Below are positions 9,489 to 19,192 of a DNA stretch of 62,383 nt, piece after piece. The DNA comes from Treponema sp. (GTDB lineage Bacteria; Spirochaetota; Spirochaetia; Treponematales; Treponemataceae). Position 1 is the first letter of the stretch. The number at the start of each line of letters is the position of its first letter. The position numbers and the translations under genes are program-made. Below the pieces are notes generated by a model. The model saw only the letters and a list, made by a program, of their open reading frames with translations. It was not told the origin of the DNA and made no database searches. The stretch lies in the NCBI GenBank assembly GCA_024680155.1, contig JAILCM010000136.1, positions 1 to 62,383 of the forward strand, written 5' to 3'.

Positions 9489-9540
9489 AAAGACTGTTCT
9501 TTAAGTTATAAACTTTACAAAGGACAGTCTTTCTTTTTTT
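9489..9540 (+). terminator. Rho-independent terminator between convergent MCP and icd genes
   Basis: AAAGACTGTTCTTT / AAAGGACAGTCTTT stem (one G-T pair) followed by CTTTTTTT. Confidence 0.75.
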
Positions 9541-9605
9541 AATGACTATATATTTTGTCGCAGTTATTCGCTTGATTAAAAACGGGGCTGCGATTCTTTT
9601 GCCGA

Positions 9606-10802
9606 CTAGAGTCTGCTTCTAATTGCTGAAATAAACTTCCAGGAATCGAGAACTTCTTTAGCAGCTGGTTCTGCAATGCGTGCAATGTCTCCGGTCATGT
9701 AACCTTCTTCAATTGTCTGCAAAGTTGCTTTTTCAAGACGTTTTGCAAAATCAACCAAGTCTGGGGTTCCGTCGAGTTCGCCGCGTTTTGCAAGAGCTCC
9801 TGTCCATGCAAAAATTGTTGCAACTGGGTTTGTAGAAGTTTTTTCGCCTTTGAGGTAGCGGTAGTAGTGCTTTTGAACTGTTCCGTGGCTTGCTTCGTAT
9901 TCAAAGTTTCCGTCTGGGCTTACCAAAACAGAAGTCATCATTGCAAGGCTTCCACATGCAGAAGCAATCATATCACTCATAACGTCGCCGTCGTAGTTTT
10001 TTGTTGCCCACATGAATCCGCCTTCAGAACGCATAACACGAGCAACAGCGTCATCAATCAAAGTGTAGAAATATTCAATTCCTGCGGCTTCAAATTTTGC
10101 TTTGTATTCTTCTTCAAAAACGCGCTGGAAAATTGCTTTAAAGTTTCCGTCGTAAGTTTTTGAAATCGTATCTTTTGCGCCAAACCAAACGCTGATTTTG
10201 CGGTCGAGGGCGTAAGTAAAGCAGCAGCGTGCAAAGTTTTCAATTGAATTATCAAGATTGTGGATTCCCTGAATAATTCCAGGTCCTTTCATATCCATAA
10301 TTGTTTTGCGGATTTCTTTTCCGTCAACGCCTGTAAATACAAGTTCTGCTTTTCCTGCAGTTGGGCATTTAATTTCGCAGTTTTTGTAAACATCACCATA
10401 AGCGTGTCGGCCAAGAACAATCGGCTTTTTCCAGCAGCTTACAGTTCCGTGAATATTATTTACAAAGATTGGCTCGCGGAAAACAGTACCGTCAAGTTCG
10501 GCTCGAATAATTCCGTTAGGGCTAGGTGTAAGCTGTTTTAAGTGGTACTCTTCTACACGTGCCTGATTACTTGTGATTGTGGCACATTTTACACCAACGT
10601 GCAGACGTTTAATTGCGGCAGCAGCTTCGTAAGTAATTTTGTCGTCTGAATCATCGCGGCTCTTTAAGCCTAAATCATAATATTCAGTCTTTAAATCAAC
10701 ATAAGGTAAAAGGAGTTCATCCTTAATCACCTTCCATAAAACCCTTGTCATTTCATCGCCGTCAAGTTCAGCGATTGCATTTTTCATCTGAATCTTTGCC
10801 AT
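9606..10802 (-). CDS. icd: NADP-dependent isocitrate dehydrogenase
   Basis: MKNAIAELDGDEMTRVLWKVIKDELL, CATITSNQARVEEY, dimeric eukaryote-like NADP-IDH signature EASHGTVQKHYYRYLKGEKTSTNPVATIFAW. Confidence 0.95.
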   Translation of the reverse strand: MAKIQMKNAIAELDGDEMTRVLWKVIKDELLLPYVDLKTEYYDLGLKSRDDSDDKITYEAAAAIKRLHVGVKCATITSNQARVEEYHLKQLTPSPNGIIRAELDGTVFREPIFVNNIHGTVSCWKKPIVLGRHAYGDVYKNCEIKCPTAGKAELVFTGVDGKEIRKTIMDMKGPGIIQGIHNLDNSIENFARCCFTYALDRKISVWFGAKDTISKTYDGNFKAIFQRVFEEEYKAKFEAAGIEYFYTLIDDAVARVMRSEGGFMWATKNYDGDVMSDMIASACGSLAMMTSVLVSPDGNFEYEASHGTVQKHYYRYLKGEKTSTNPVATIFAWTGALAKRGELDGTPDLVDFAKRLEKATLQTIEEGYMTGDIARIAEPAAKEVLDSWKFISAIRSRL

Positions 10803-10864
10803 AATGACAGTATTATATAGAAAAAAGATGTGAGTTGCAATTATAAGGACTTTTTTAAGGACTT

Positions 10865-12913
10865 TTAGTATCCAATTCCATCGCCGTTTTTATACAAAAT
10901 TTCACTGGCATAGTCGTAGTTTGCTGTTAAGACCGGCACGTTTACAGGAAGTTTTCCACTTGGATTGTTTCCGCCAAAAATTGTATAGATGGCCGCTGGA
11001 ATGTTTGGTCCATACTGAATTATTTCATTAGAAAAATCACCGGGAAGCTCTTCCATCACACGCGCATTGTAACAGGCAATAATTGAATCAGCTTTTGTAA
11101 AACGAGCCGCATCATAAGGAAGCTGAGCACTTAAAAGAATGAACTTTTTACCTGCCTTATGAGCTTCTTTTAAAAGTTTGTCTAAAAATCCGCTGTATTG
11201 TCCGTCTTTTTTTGCAGGATTCATGTCTTCAAGACCGTATGTTGCCATTACCGCAATAATATAATCGTAGGCGGCTGAATATTTTTGTGCATTTTCTGCG
11301 TTTGGATTTTCTATATAAACGACATCAATTTTTGACTCTTCCGGAATTATTTTGTCTGTTTTTAATTTTTGAACCGCGTAATTAACGGAATTAACGTGTC
11401 CTTTGTAAGCAACCGTAATCAGAACTTTTGTTGCATTTTTGGAGTCCTGGCGGGGAGATGCGGGATTTTTGGTGTTTGGATTTTCTTCTTTAGTTGGAAC
11501 AAATCTTATAGGAAGCGTTTTTTCATCATTTTTTAGCAAAGTAATTGTTTTTAGTGTAATTTCCCATTCTTTCTGGTGATGTTCTTTTGTTCCGATAAGT
11601 CTTTCGTCTGTTTTAGGCTGGGCGAGGTAAGCGTTTTTTGTATTTTCACCGTTTACGTTCTCATTTTCTTCATCTTTATTTGTGAAAAGTCCGTATTTAT
11701 ATTTTAAACTAAGAATTCTTTTTACACTTTCATCAATCTTTTCTATAGGAATTATTCCGTCATTTACCATTTGTGCAATTCCAGAAATAAAACTTTCAAA
11801 ATCATCTAATTTTTGAGGTGTACTCAAATCAAGAGGCATAAGAAAAATATCTACACCAGCGTTAATTGCAAGTTTTGCACAATCCATTCTGTCAAAATGT
11901 TTGGCAATTGCATCCATCACCATTGAATCACTGATTATAAGCCCCTGATAATTCAGCTCGTTTCGTAAAAAGTCTGTAAGAAAAGTTTTGGAAAAAGTTG
12001 CAGGAAGCGTTATTTCTTCATGATTCAGTTTTGAAATGTAAGTTTCTTTTTCAATCTTTGGAAAACGGATGTGCGCGGTCATGAGCATATCAGTTTGAGT
12101 TAAAATGTTTTTATAAGGAAGGAGCTCAAGTTTTTTAATTTCTTCCATAGATTTGTAAATGCTCGGAAGTCCAGTGTGGCTGTCGGTAGAAGTGTCGCCG
12201 TGTCCAGGAAAATGTTTTACAGCTGTAATTATATTCTGATTATGAAAACCTTCAATTGCGGCCTGTCCAAGTTTAGAAACAAGTTCGGGATTATCAGAAA
12301 AAGAGCGGTTTCCAATTACAGGATTTGCGGGATTATTATTTATATCCATTACAGGGGCAAAGTTTACGTTTATTCCAAGCGAGCTAAGTTCCTGCCCAAT
12401 TAATTTTGCCGATTGCCTTGAAAGTTCCGGATTTTGGGCTGCTCCAAGTGCCATATTTCCACACATCATTGTGCCGGTTTTTAGTCTGGTTACGCGTCCG
12501 CCTTCCTGATCAATTGCAATGAACAGTTTTGAAATTGCTCCGCCTTCTGTATTTGCTTTTTGCATTGAATCTATTAATTCTTTTGTTGTTTTTTCATCAG
12601 GAGTGTTTTCTGTAAAAAGGATAATTCCGCCTAAATGATATTTTTCTATTGTAGATTTGATTTCTTCCGGTAGTTTTGTAAGTGCATGAGTTTTTTCAGG
12701 TGAATTGCCCCATTTCCTAAAGGTCGGCATCATCATCTGGGCAATTTTTTCTTCAAGCGTCATATTTAAAATTGCATCGTCTATAATATTTTCTGTTGGT
12801 GCAGGTTCAGTCGGTTCTGGTGTTTTTAAAGTTTTACAACCAGTGAAAAAGGCTGTAACAAAAATTACAAAAAATAAATTAAAATTTTTAAGACTGAATG
12901 ACGATTTTTTCAT
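10865..12913 (-). CDS. Glycoside hydrolase family 3 lipoprotein (beta-N-acetylhexosaminidase/NagZ-like)
   Basis: Lipobox-like TAFFTGC; LFIAIDQEGGRVTRL, KHFPGHGDTSTDSHTGLP, ISDSMVMDAI motifs. Confidence 0.88.
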   Translation of the reverse strand: MKKSSFSLKNFNLFFVIFVTAFFTGCKTLKTPEPTEPAPTENIIDDAILNMTLEEKIAQMMMPTFRKWGNSPEKTHALTKLPEEIKSTIEKYHLGGIILFTENTPDEKTTKELIDSMQKANTEGGAISKLFIAIDQEGGRVTRLKTGTMMCGNMALGAAQNPELSRQSAKLIGQELSSLGINVNFAPVMDINNNPANPVIGNRSFSDNPELVSKLGQAAIEGFHNQNIITAVKHFPGHGDTSTDSHTGLPSIYKSMEEIKKLELLPYKNILTQTDMLMTAHIRFPKIEKETYISKLNHEEITLPATFSKTFLTDFLRNELNYQGLIISDSMVMDAIAKHFDRMDCAKLAINAGVDIFLMPLDLSTPQKLDDFESFISGIAQMVNDGIIPIEKIDESVKRILSLKYKYGLFTNKDEENENVNGENTKNAYLAQPKTDERLIGTKEHHQKEWEITLKTITLLKNDEKTLPIRFVPTKEENPNTKNPASPRQDSKNATKVLITVAYKGHVNSVNYAVQKLKTDKIIPEESKIDVVYIENPNAENAQKYSAAYDYIIAVMATYGLEDMNPAKKDGQYSGFLDKLLKEAHKAGKKFILLSAQLPYDAARFTKADSIIACYNARVMEELPGDFSNEIIQYGPNIPAAIYTIFGGNNPSGKLPVNVPVLTANYDYASEILYKNGDGIGY

Positions 12914-13011
12914 ATTTTAAATATACATGAACTTTGCCAAAAAATCATCCTAATATGTAATCCTTTTTTACCAAAATTATCCTTTTTACAGTTTGCTCCT
13001 TTGATGTGTTT

Positions 13012-13587
13012 TTAATTAGTATTCATTTTTTTTAATTTTAGTTCGCTTTTTATTCCATTCAGTTCAATCTTATTTTCTGAGTTTGGATTTGAAAAATCTT
13101 CTACCATCGCGCCGTTTTCTTCAAACAAAATGGCAGTTCCAATTCCTTTGCAAACTTTCTTAAAATCCTGTGTCGCATTTATAACCAGCTGTGAAGTTGC
13201 ATTCAACTGATTAATTTCGATATTTCCCTTAAATGAAATTACCTGAATGTTCATATCAAGATTGCAGTTTATTTCCAGCGTTCCATCAAATCCATCTACA
13301 ACAACTTCATCGGTTCGGCCTTCAAATTCCAGATTAGGGCAGGTAAGATTTGTGGTAATCAATTTTTTACATAATGAAGACAATTCTGCATTTTTTATGT
13401 ACTTATTTGGAAGAATTACTTCTATATATAGTGCATCTTTTGCAGTTGTTTCGGCTACATTTTTTGCGCGGTTTACGTTAATATCAATCCGGCCTTTTAT
13501 GTCATCAATTTTTGTTTTAAAATCCTGCTGAATTGTGCTAAGACTATCAGAAGACAAAATGATTTTGATTTTTTCTCCAAATGTCAT
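13012..13587 (-). CDS. Hypothetical protein with DUF4097-like repetitive beta-strand character
   Basis: Complete ORF; alternating beta pattern LEFEGRTDEVVVDGFDGTLEINCNLDMNIQVISFKGNIEINQLNATSQLVI. Confidence 0.55.
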   Translation of the reverse strand: MTFGEKIKIILSSDSLSTIQQDFKTKIDDIKGRIDINVNRAKNVAETTAKDALYIEVILPNKYIKNAELSSLCKKLITTNLTCPNLEFEGRTDEVVVDGFDGTLEINCNLDMNIQVISFKGNIEINQLNATSQLVINATQDFKKVCKGIGTAILFEENGAMVEDFSNPNSENKIELNGIKSELKLKKMNTN

Positions 13588-13783
13588 GTTGTCCTCCAGT
13601 AGTTAGTTTGTGATTATATTTTACACCAATTTACCTGTTTTGATAGAAATTACAGCTTATATTTTACAATATTTCTGCTACTTATCGTGGCATACTTAAA
13701 TTGTTGTATAATATGAGTTCAATGTGTTTCAATATCTATTTTTTTCTTCTATTATTTTGTATAATTTTTGTGTGAGGTTTAAT

Positions 13784-14557
13784 ATGGAAGGATATATTCA
13801 TCAACTTGAAAGTTTTGGTTGTGCGGACGGACCTGGAAGCCGCTTTATTATCTTTTTTTCGGGATGCCCTTTGCGCTGTCTTTACTGTCATAACCCTGAT
13901 ACCTGGAAAATGACTGATGGAAAACTTTATTCTGTAGAAGAACTTGTAAACGAAGCTATGTCTTGCAAGGAATATTGGGGTAGAAAGGGTGGTGTTACTG
14001 TAAGTGGCGGTGAACCTCTGTTCCAGATTGATTTTTTAATTGAGCTTTTTACTCGTTTTAAGGAATTGGGCGTTAATACTTGTATAGATACTGCTGGTGC
14101 TCCGTTCCGTGATGGTGAAGCTGCTGATGCAACCGAAGAAGATAAAGCCTGGTTTGCAAAATTTGAGCGTCTTATGCAGGTTACAGATATTCTTTTAATG
14201 GATATTAAGCACATCAACGAAGAAGAACATATAAAACTTACCGGACTTACAGGAAAAAATATCCGAAAAATGTTCGCTTATCTTGATAAAATTCAAAAGC
14301 CAATCTGGATTCGTCACGTTCTTGTTCCTGGAATTACCGATAACGATGAATATTTGACTCAAACCCGCGATTTTATTCGAACTTTACACAATGTTGAACG
14401 CGTAGAAATTTTGCCGTACCATGGACTTGGCGCAATGAAGTACAAAGATTTGGGAATTGACTATCCTTTAAAAGATTTGGAAAGCCCGACTTTGGAACAG
14501 GTGGCGAACGCAAAAAAAATTCTTGAATGTGACAAATATACAAAATGGCAGGACTAG
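13784..14557 (+). CDS. pflA: Pyruvate formate-lyase-activating enzyme (radical SAM)
   Basis: GCPLRCLYCHNPDTW radical-SAM CxxxCxxC; TVSGGEPLFQ; ATG 13784 with GAGGT upstream. Confidence 0.92.
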   Translation: MEGYIHQLESFGCADGPGSRFIIFFSGCPLRCLYCHNPDTWKMTDGKLYSVEELVNEAMSCKEYWGRKGGVTVSGGEPLFQIDFLIELFTRFKELGVNTCIDTAGAPFRDGEAADATEEDKAWFAKFERLMQVTDILLMDIKHINEEEHIKLTGLTGKNIRKMFAYLDKIQKPIWIRHVLVPGITDNDEYLTQTRDFIRTLHNVERVEILPYHGLGAMKYKDLGIDYPLKDLESPTLEQVANAKKILECDKYTKWQD

Positions 14558-14572
14558 CCGCAGGAGAAAAAA

Positions 14573-14977
14573 ATGAGTAAGTATTTAGAAAGAGCAAAAG
14601 AAATCCGTGCAATCGAAATAACTCATCACAATTGTACACAGTCGGTTTTAATGTCGTTTACACAAAGTTTGAATCTGGATGACGAAACTGCTTACAAAAT
14701 TGCAGTTGCTTTCGGCGGTGGAATGAAAACAGGCTCGGTTTGTGGTGTAATCACAGGTGCTCTTATGGTGCTTGGACTTTTTGGAGTTGATGAACCTTCC
14801 GATACTCAGAAGGTTTTTAAATTTTTTCAAGCCCGACATTCAGATATGATAAATTGTAATGATTTGCTTCGTGCAAATTCTGCGGCAGGAGGACAGCGTA
14901 AAACACATTGTGATTCTCTTGTTTTTGAAATGGTTGAATATCTGGAAAAGGTGCTTAAAGAAAAAGGAAAAATATAA
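14573..14977 (+). CDS. C_GCAxxG_C_C family redox protein
   Basis: Small protein with GGGMKTGSVCGVITGALMVLG and the downstream Cys pattern MINCNDLL..THCDSLV. Confidence 0.85.
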   Translation: MSKYLERAKEIRAIEITHHNCTQSVLMSFTQSLNLDDETAYKIAVAFGGGMKTGSVCGVITGALMVLGLFGVDEPSDTQKVFKFFQARHSDMINCNDLLRANSAAGGQRKTHCDSLVFEMVEYLEKVLKEKGKI

Positions 14978-14990
14978 TTTTTTAATTCTA

Positions 14991-15020
14991 ACTACCTTTT
15001 TGGGTAGTGTTTTTCTTTTT
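14991..15020 (+). terminator. Rho-independent terminator after the C_GCAxxG_C_C gene
   Basis: ACTACC-TTTTTG-GGTAGT followed by GTTTTTCTTTTT. Confidence 0.7.
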
Positions 15021-15073
15021 GCTAATCATTAAAATATTTCTATAAAATCTAAAATGTTCTATTGGAGGAAAAA

Positions 15074-17473
15074 GTGAGAAAGTTTGGAAGATTTCTGATT
15101 TGTTTTTTAATTCTTGCGGCATCATTGTTTACTTTTGGATGTTTTGATGATGACGAGGATGAGTATTATAACGACATGGATGACGATGCTCGTGAATTGT
15201 TCTATGAGTATTATGGTTATTATCCAGATGAAGACGATTATTACGATGATGATAACTATTATGACTACGATGATGAAGACTACGACTATTACGACGAAGA
15301 AGATTATGACTACGATGACGATGATTATTATGACGACGATGATGACGGATGGTTTTCTTATCTCTTAGATTTGTTCGGTCTTGGTGATGATTACGATGAT
15401 GATAGTAATTACGATGATGATGACTATTATGACGACGAAGGCTACGATGATTATTATGATGACGATGATTACGGTAATTATAACAATAATAATAATCAGA
15501 ATAATTTTGATGATGCTGAATCTGCTTATGACTACTACTTTGAAGATAACAACACAAGCTCAGGTCAATCTCCTTATTATGCTGTAGACAATACTCCAAC
15601 TGTTAGCCCTGAAGTTCCTGCTAACGCTGCTGACTGGACTGTATTTATTTATCTTTGTGGTTCAGACCTTGAAACAAGAAGCAGCTGTGGTGTTACCGAC
15701 TTAAAAGAAATTGCAAAGGCTACTATCGGTTCAAATGTAAATGTTGTTATAGAAACTGGTGGTTCAAAAAAATGGCATGGTTATGGAATTCAGAATAATG
15801 AACTTGGCCGCTACATCTTAAAAGATGGAAAAATTACAAAAGTTGGTTCTGCTCCAAATGCTTCAATGGGTAAACCTGGAACTTTAACTGATTTCTTACG
15901 CTGGGGTGCAAAAAACTATCCTGCAAAAAAATATGCTTTAGATTTCTGGAACCACGGTTCGGGAAGTGTAAACGGTGTTTGTTTTGATGAAAACTTTAAT
16001 GATGATTATGGTGACAACGATTCTCTTGTTGCTTCAGAACTTAAAAAAGCATTCAGCGATGCAGAATTAAACTTTGAACTTTTCATTTTTGATACTTGTC
16101 TTAGTGCTACAATCGAAATGGCAGATACATTACAGAATTACGGAAAATACATGGTTGCTTCCGAAGAAGTTGTAATGAGTGGATGTCTTTCTTACGATAC
16201 ATGGATTTCTTCTTTGTCATCTAATCCTGCTCAAACAGGTGCTGACCTTGGAAAGCAGATTGCTCAACTTTACAGTAAAAATATGAAGAATGCTGGTTAT
16301 AGTTCTTCTTGTACAATGTCTGTTCTTGATTTGTCTAGAGTTGACCGCGTAAAACTTGCATTCCAGGCAATGGCTGCTCAGATGACTCAGAAAACACAGA
16401 ACGTTACATCTTTCCGTAACCTTATCCGTAATGGTGCAAAAGGTGTAAAATATGGTTCTGCCAGCGATAACGAAGGTTATACAAACTTGATTGACCTTGG
16501 TGAATTTGCTCAGAATGCTGCTGCCGAAGTTCCAGAACAGGCTCAGGCTGTAATTGATGCAATTAAGAGAGCAGTTCTTTTTGAAGTTCATGGTAAAGAT
16601 GAAGGTAACTCTTGCGGAATTGCAGTTTATTATCCTGTAAAATACAATGGTGATACACAACTCTATGCAGATAACGTAGATAACCGTCCTTACCTCCAGT
16701 ATCTGGATGCAATTCTTGACAAATGGCAAGCTCCATCTTGGGTTTATCAGGATAAAAAGGTAAAATCATTCGTTCCTGTAAAGAGTAAGAACTATAATGT
16801 TGCATTTAATTCTTATGTTACTAAATCAAAAAAAGATCCTCGCTATGCTTTGCAGATTACCGATGGTCTTGATTCTGTTGCTTCTGTAACAATGAATCTT
16901 TACTGGTATGATGAAGAAGCAAATGAGTTCTTGTATCTTGGTAATGATGACGCTATTAATGCAGATTGGGATAAGGGCTTGTTCCTTGATGCTTTTGAAG
17001 GTACCTGGATTACAATTGGCGACTGTTATGTTAATGCAGAACTTATTGAATGGGATGATGACGCAAACTACTATTCAATTCCAATTGAACTTAATGGAAA
17101 AGATACAAACCTTCGTATGAAGTATGACTATAACAAAGAAAAATTCTTTATTCTTGGTGTTTACGACGGTATTGAAAATCAGTCGGCTTCTAAAGGTATG
17201 CGTAAACTTAAGAAAGGTGATAAGATTGCCTTTGTTTTCTATGCTGTAAGTGCTGATGATGGCAGTGAATCTGATGAAGATGACGTTACAGCTTATATTG
17301 GTGGTGAAGTTACATATTCAAACAATCTTGTAATAGAAGACAGCGATTTGTTTGACGGTTTGTATTACTACCAGTATGAAATTGAAGATATTTTCGGTAA
17401 TGTTCAGTATAGCGACTTTATAGAAATGGAAGTTGAAGACGGTATGATTTATCTTAATACCGACGAAGACTAA
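15074..17473 (+). CDS. Clostripain-family (C11) cysteine peptidase lipoprotein with Asp/Tyr-rich N-terminal tract
   Basis: Lipoprotein-like signal; catalytic His (FWNHGSGSVNGVCFDE) and Cys (FIFDTCLSATIEMA); GTG 15074 after GGAGG. Confidence 0.85.
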   Translation: MRKFGRFLICFLILAASLFTFGCFDDDEDEYYNDMDDDARELFYEYYGYYPDEDDYYDDDNYYDYDDEDYDYYDEEDYDYDDDDYYDDDDDGWFSYLLDLFGLGDDYDDDSNYDDDDYYDDEGYDDYYDDDDYGNYNNNNNQNNFDDAESAYDYYFEDNNTSSGQSPYYAVDNTPTVSPEVPANAADWTVFIYLCGSDLETRSSCGVTDLKEIAKATIGSNVNVVIETGGSKKWHGYGIQNNELGRYILKDGKITKVGSAPNASMGKPGTLTDFLRWGAKNYPAKKYALDFWNHGSGSVNGVCFDENFNDDYGDNDSLVASELKKAFSDAELNFELFIFDTCLSATIEMADTLQNYGKYMVASEEVVMSGCLSYDTWISSLSSNPAQTGADLGKQIAQLYSKNMKNAGYSSSCTMSVLDLSRVDRVKLAFQAMAAQMTQKTQNVTSFRNLIRNGAKGVKYGSASDNEGYTNLIDLGEFAQNAAAEVPEQAQAVIDAIKRAVLFEVHGKDEGNSCGIAVYYPVKYNGDTQLYADNVDNRPYLQYLDAILDKWQAPSWVYQDKKVKSFVPVKSKNYNVAFNSYVTKSKKDPRYALQITDGLDSVASVTMNLYWYDEEANEFLYLGNDDAINADWDKGLFLDAFEGTWITIGDCYVNAELIEWDDDANYYSIPIELNGKDTNLRMKYDYNKEKFFILGVYDGIENQSASKGMRKLKKGDKIAFVFYAVSADDGSESDEDDVTAYIGGEVTYSNNLVIEDSDLFDGLYYYQYEIEDIFGNVQYSDFIEMEVEDGMIYLNTDED
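15143..15555 (+). repeat. Low-complexity Asp/Tyr(/Asn)-coding tract
   Basis: GAY/TAY codon-rich sequence giving DDYYDDDNYYDYDDEDYDYYDEEDYDYDDDDYY... Confidence 0.9.
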
Positions 17474-17504
17474 TTTGTAATTCGCTCTACTATTTACTCT
17501 ATTG

Positions 17505-17548
17505 AGTGACCGCATTATTTTTTGTATAATGTGGTCACTATTTTTTTA
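17505..17548 (+). terminator. Strong terminator-like hairpin just upstream of gatB
   Basis: AGTGACCGCATTAT / ATAATGTGGTCACT 14-bp stem (with one G-T pair) followed by ATTTTTTT. Confidence 0.75.
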
Positions 17549-17560
17549 TTGAGGATTATG

Positions 17561-19096
17561 ATGATTGATAAGTGGGAAATTGTAATCGGTTGTGAAATCC
17601 ACACCCAGCTTTTAACTAAAACCAAGGCTTTTTGTGCCTGCGAAAACCGTTATGGTGGAATGCCAGATACTCGTGTTTGTCCTGTTTGTCTTGGACTTCC
17701 TGGTGCAATGCCACGTATTTCTAAAGGTTATGTTGAACTGGGAGCAGTTGCAGGCCAGGCTTTGAACTGTAATATTGCACGTTTTACTAAATTTGACCGA
17801 AAACATTATTTTTATCCTGACTTGGCAAAAGGTTATCAGATTACTCAGTATGATATTCCGCTTTGTACAGACGGTTATGTAGACCTTCCTTTTAGAAGTT
17901 ACCCAAAAGATGAACAACCGGGTGGTGCAAAGTGTCGTCCACAGAATTTTATTGGTAAAGATTGTATCGTTGGCGATGGAAAATATCGTCGTGTTCGTGT
18001 AGAACGCATTCATCTTGAGGAAGACGTAGGTAAATCTTTACACTTGCAGGGCTCACACTCTTATATTGACTACAACCGTTGTGGAACTCCACTTATCGAA
18101 ATTGTAACAAAACCAGATATGACTTCTCCTGAAGAAGCAGCTTTGTTTATGCAGACTGTTCAGGAAATCCTCCGCTACGTAAAAGTAACAAACGGTAACC
18201 TTGAAGAAGGTAACATGCGTTGCGATGCTAACATCAACCTTAATGTTTGGGAAGATGGAAAGCTCTGGCATACACCAATTTCCGAAATTAAAAACTTGAA
18301 CAGCTTTAAGGCAATTCGCGAAGCTTGTACATACGAAGCTCAGCGCCAGCTTAAAGAATTCCAGGAAGATCGACAGGAATTCAACCCAGGATTTAAAGTA
18401 ACAATGGGTTGGGATGAAGAAAAAGGCCAGACTGTTGTTCAGCGTACAAAAAACTCTTTTGTAGATTACCGCTTTACAACTGAACCTGATATCAAACCTT
18501 TTACTGTAAGCGAAGAACTTATTGCAGCTGCAAAAGAAAAGGTTGGTGAACTTCCAGAAGCAAAACGTCAGCGTTATAAGGCTCAGTACGGCATGACAGA
18601 CTTTGATGTAGAAACAATCACTTCTACACGAGACCTTGCTTTATTCTTTGAAGACGCAGCAACTAAATCAAAAAATCCAAAACGCGCAGTAAACCTTATT
18701 CTAGCAGAACTCCTTGCTGTTCTAAACGAAAAGAAAATTGCAATTACAGATGTAAGTCTTACACCTGCTCATATTGCAGAACTTGCTGATGCCCTCGAAG
18801 ATGGAAAAATCACTTCTAAACAGGGAAAAGAAGTTTTTGCCGAAATGCTCGAAACTAACAAAATGCCGTCTGTAATCATCAAAGAGAAGGGTATGGAAGT
18901 TGTTAGCGATGCCGGCGAAATTGATAAAATTGTTCAGAATGTAATTGCCGCAAATCCAAAAGCTATAGAAGACTACAAGAGTGGAAAAACAAATGTAGTC
19001 GGTTGGCTTATGGGACAGGTAATGAAACTTTCAAAAGGCAAGGCAAACCCTAAGCAGGCAACAGAACTTTTAAATAAACACTTGGCCGAAATGTAA
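17561..19096 (+). CDS. gatB: Aspartyl/glutamyl-tRNA amidotransferase subunit B
   Basis: WEIVIGCEIHTQLLTKTKAFC, CPVCLGLPGAMP, HLEEDVGKSLH motifs; start at ATG 17558 or 17561. Confidence 0.97.
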   Translation: MIDKWEIVIGCEIHTQLLTKTKAFCACENRYGGMPDTRVCPVCLGLPGAMPRISKGYVELGAVAGQALNCNIARFTKFDRKHYFYPDLAKGYQITQYDIPLCTDGYVDLPFRSYPKDEQPGGAKCRPQNFIGKDCIVGDGKYRRVRVERIHLEEDVGKSLHLQGSHSYIDYNRCGTPLIEIVTKPDMTSPEEAALFMQTVQEILRYVKVTNGNLEEGNMRCDANINLNVWEDGKLWHTPISEIKNLNSFKAIREACTYEAQRQLKEFQEDRQEFNPGFKVTMGWDEEKGQTVVQRTKNSFVDYRFTTEPDIKPFTVSEELIAAAKEKVGELPEAKRQRYKAQYGMTDFDVETITSTRDLALFFEDAATKSKNPKRAVNLILAELLAVLNEKKIAITDVSLTPAHIAELADALEDGKITSKQGKEVFAEMLETNKMPSVIIKEKGMEVVSDAGEIDKIVQNVIAANPKAIEDYKSGKTNVVGWLMGQVMKLSKGKANPKQATELLNKHLAEM

Positions 19097-19161
19097 TCTG
19101 TCATCTTCGGGCTTGTTCCGGAGAGTTGAGTGTCTGTTCAAACCGGACAATGATAGTGTCA

Positions 19162-19192
19162 TTCCTACGCTTTTACGTGGGAACCTTTTTTT
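19162..19192 (+). terminator. Terminator after gatB
   Basis: TTCCTACG-CTTTTA-CGTGGGAA stem followed by CCTTTTTTT. Confidence 0.65.

Noticed and set aside
15062-15073. TTG start for the clostripain gene
   Set aside because: It overlaps the GGAGG ribosome-binding site; GTG 15074 is well spaced after it and yields a normal signal peptide.
15129-15599. 156-aa His/Arg/Asn-rich antisense ORF
   Set aside because: Mirror image of the GAY/TAY repeat encoding the Asp/Tyr tract on the plus strand; no independent coding evidence.
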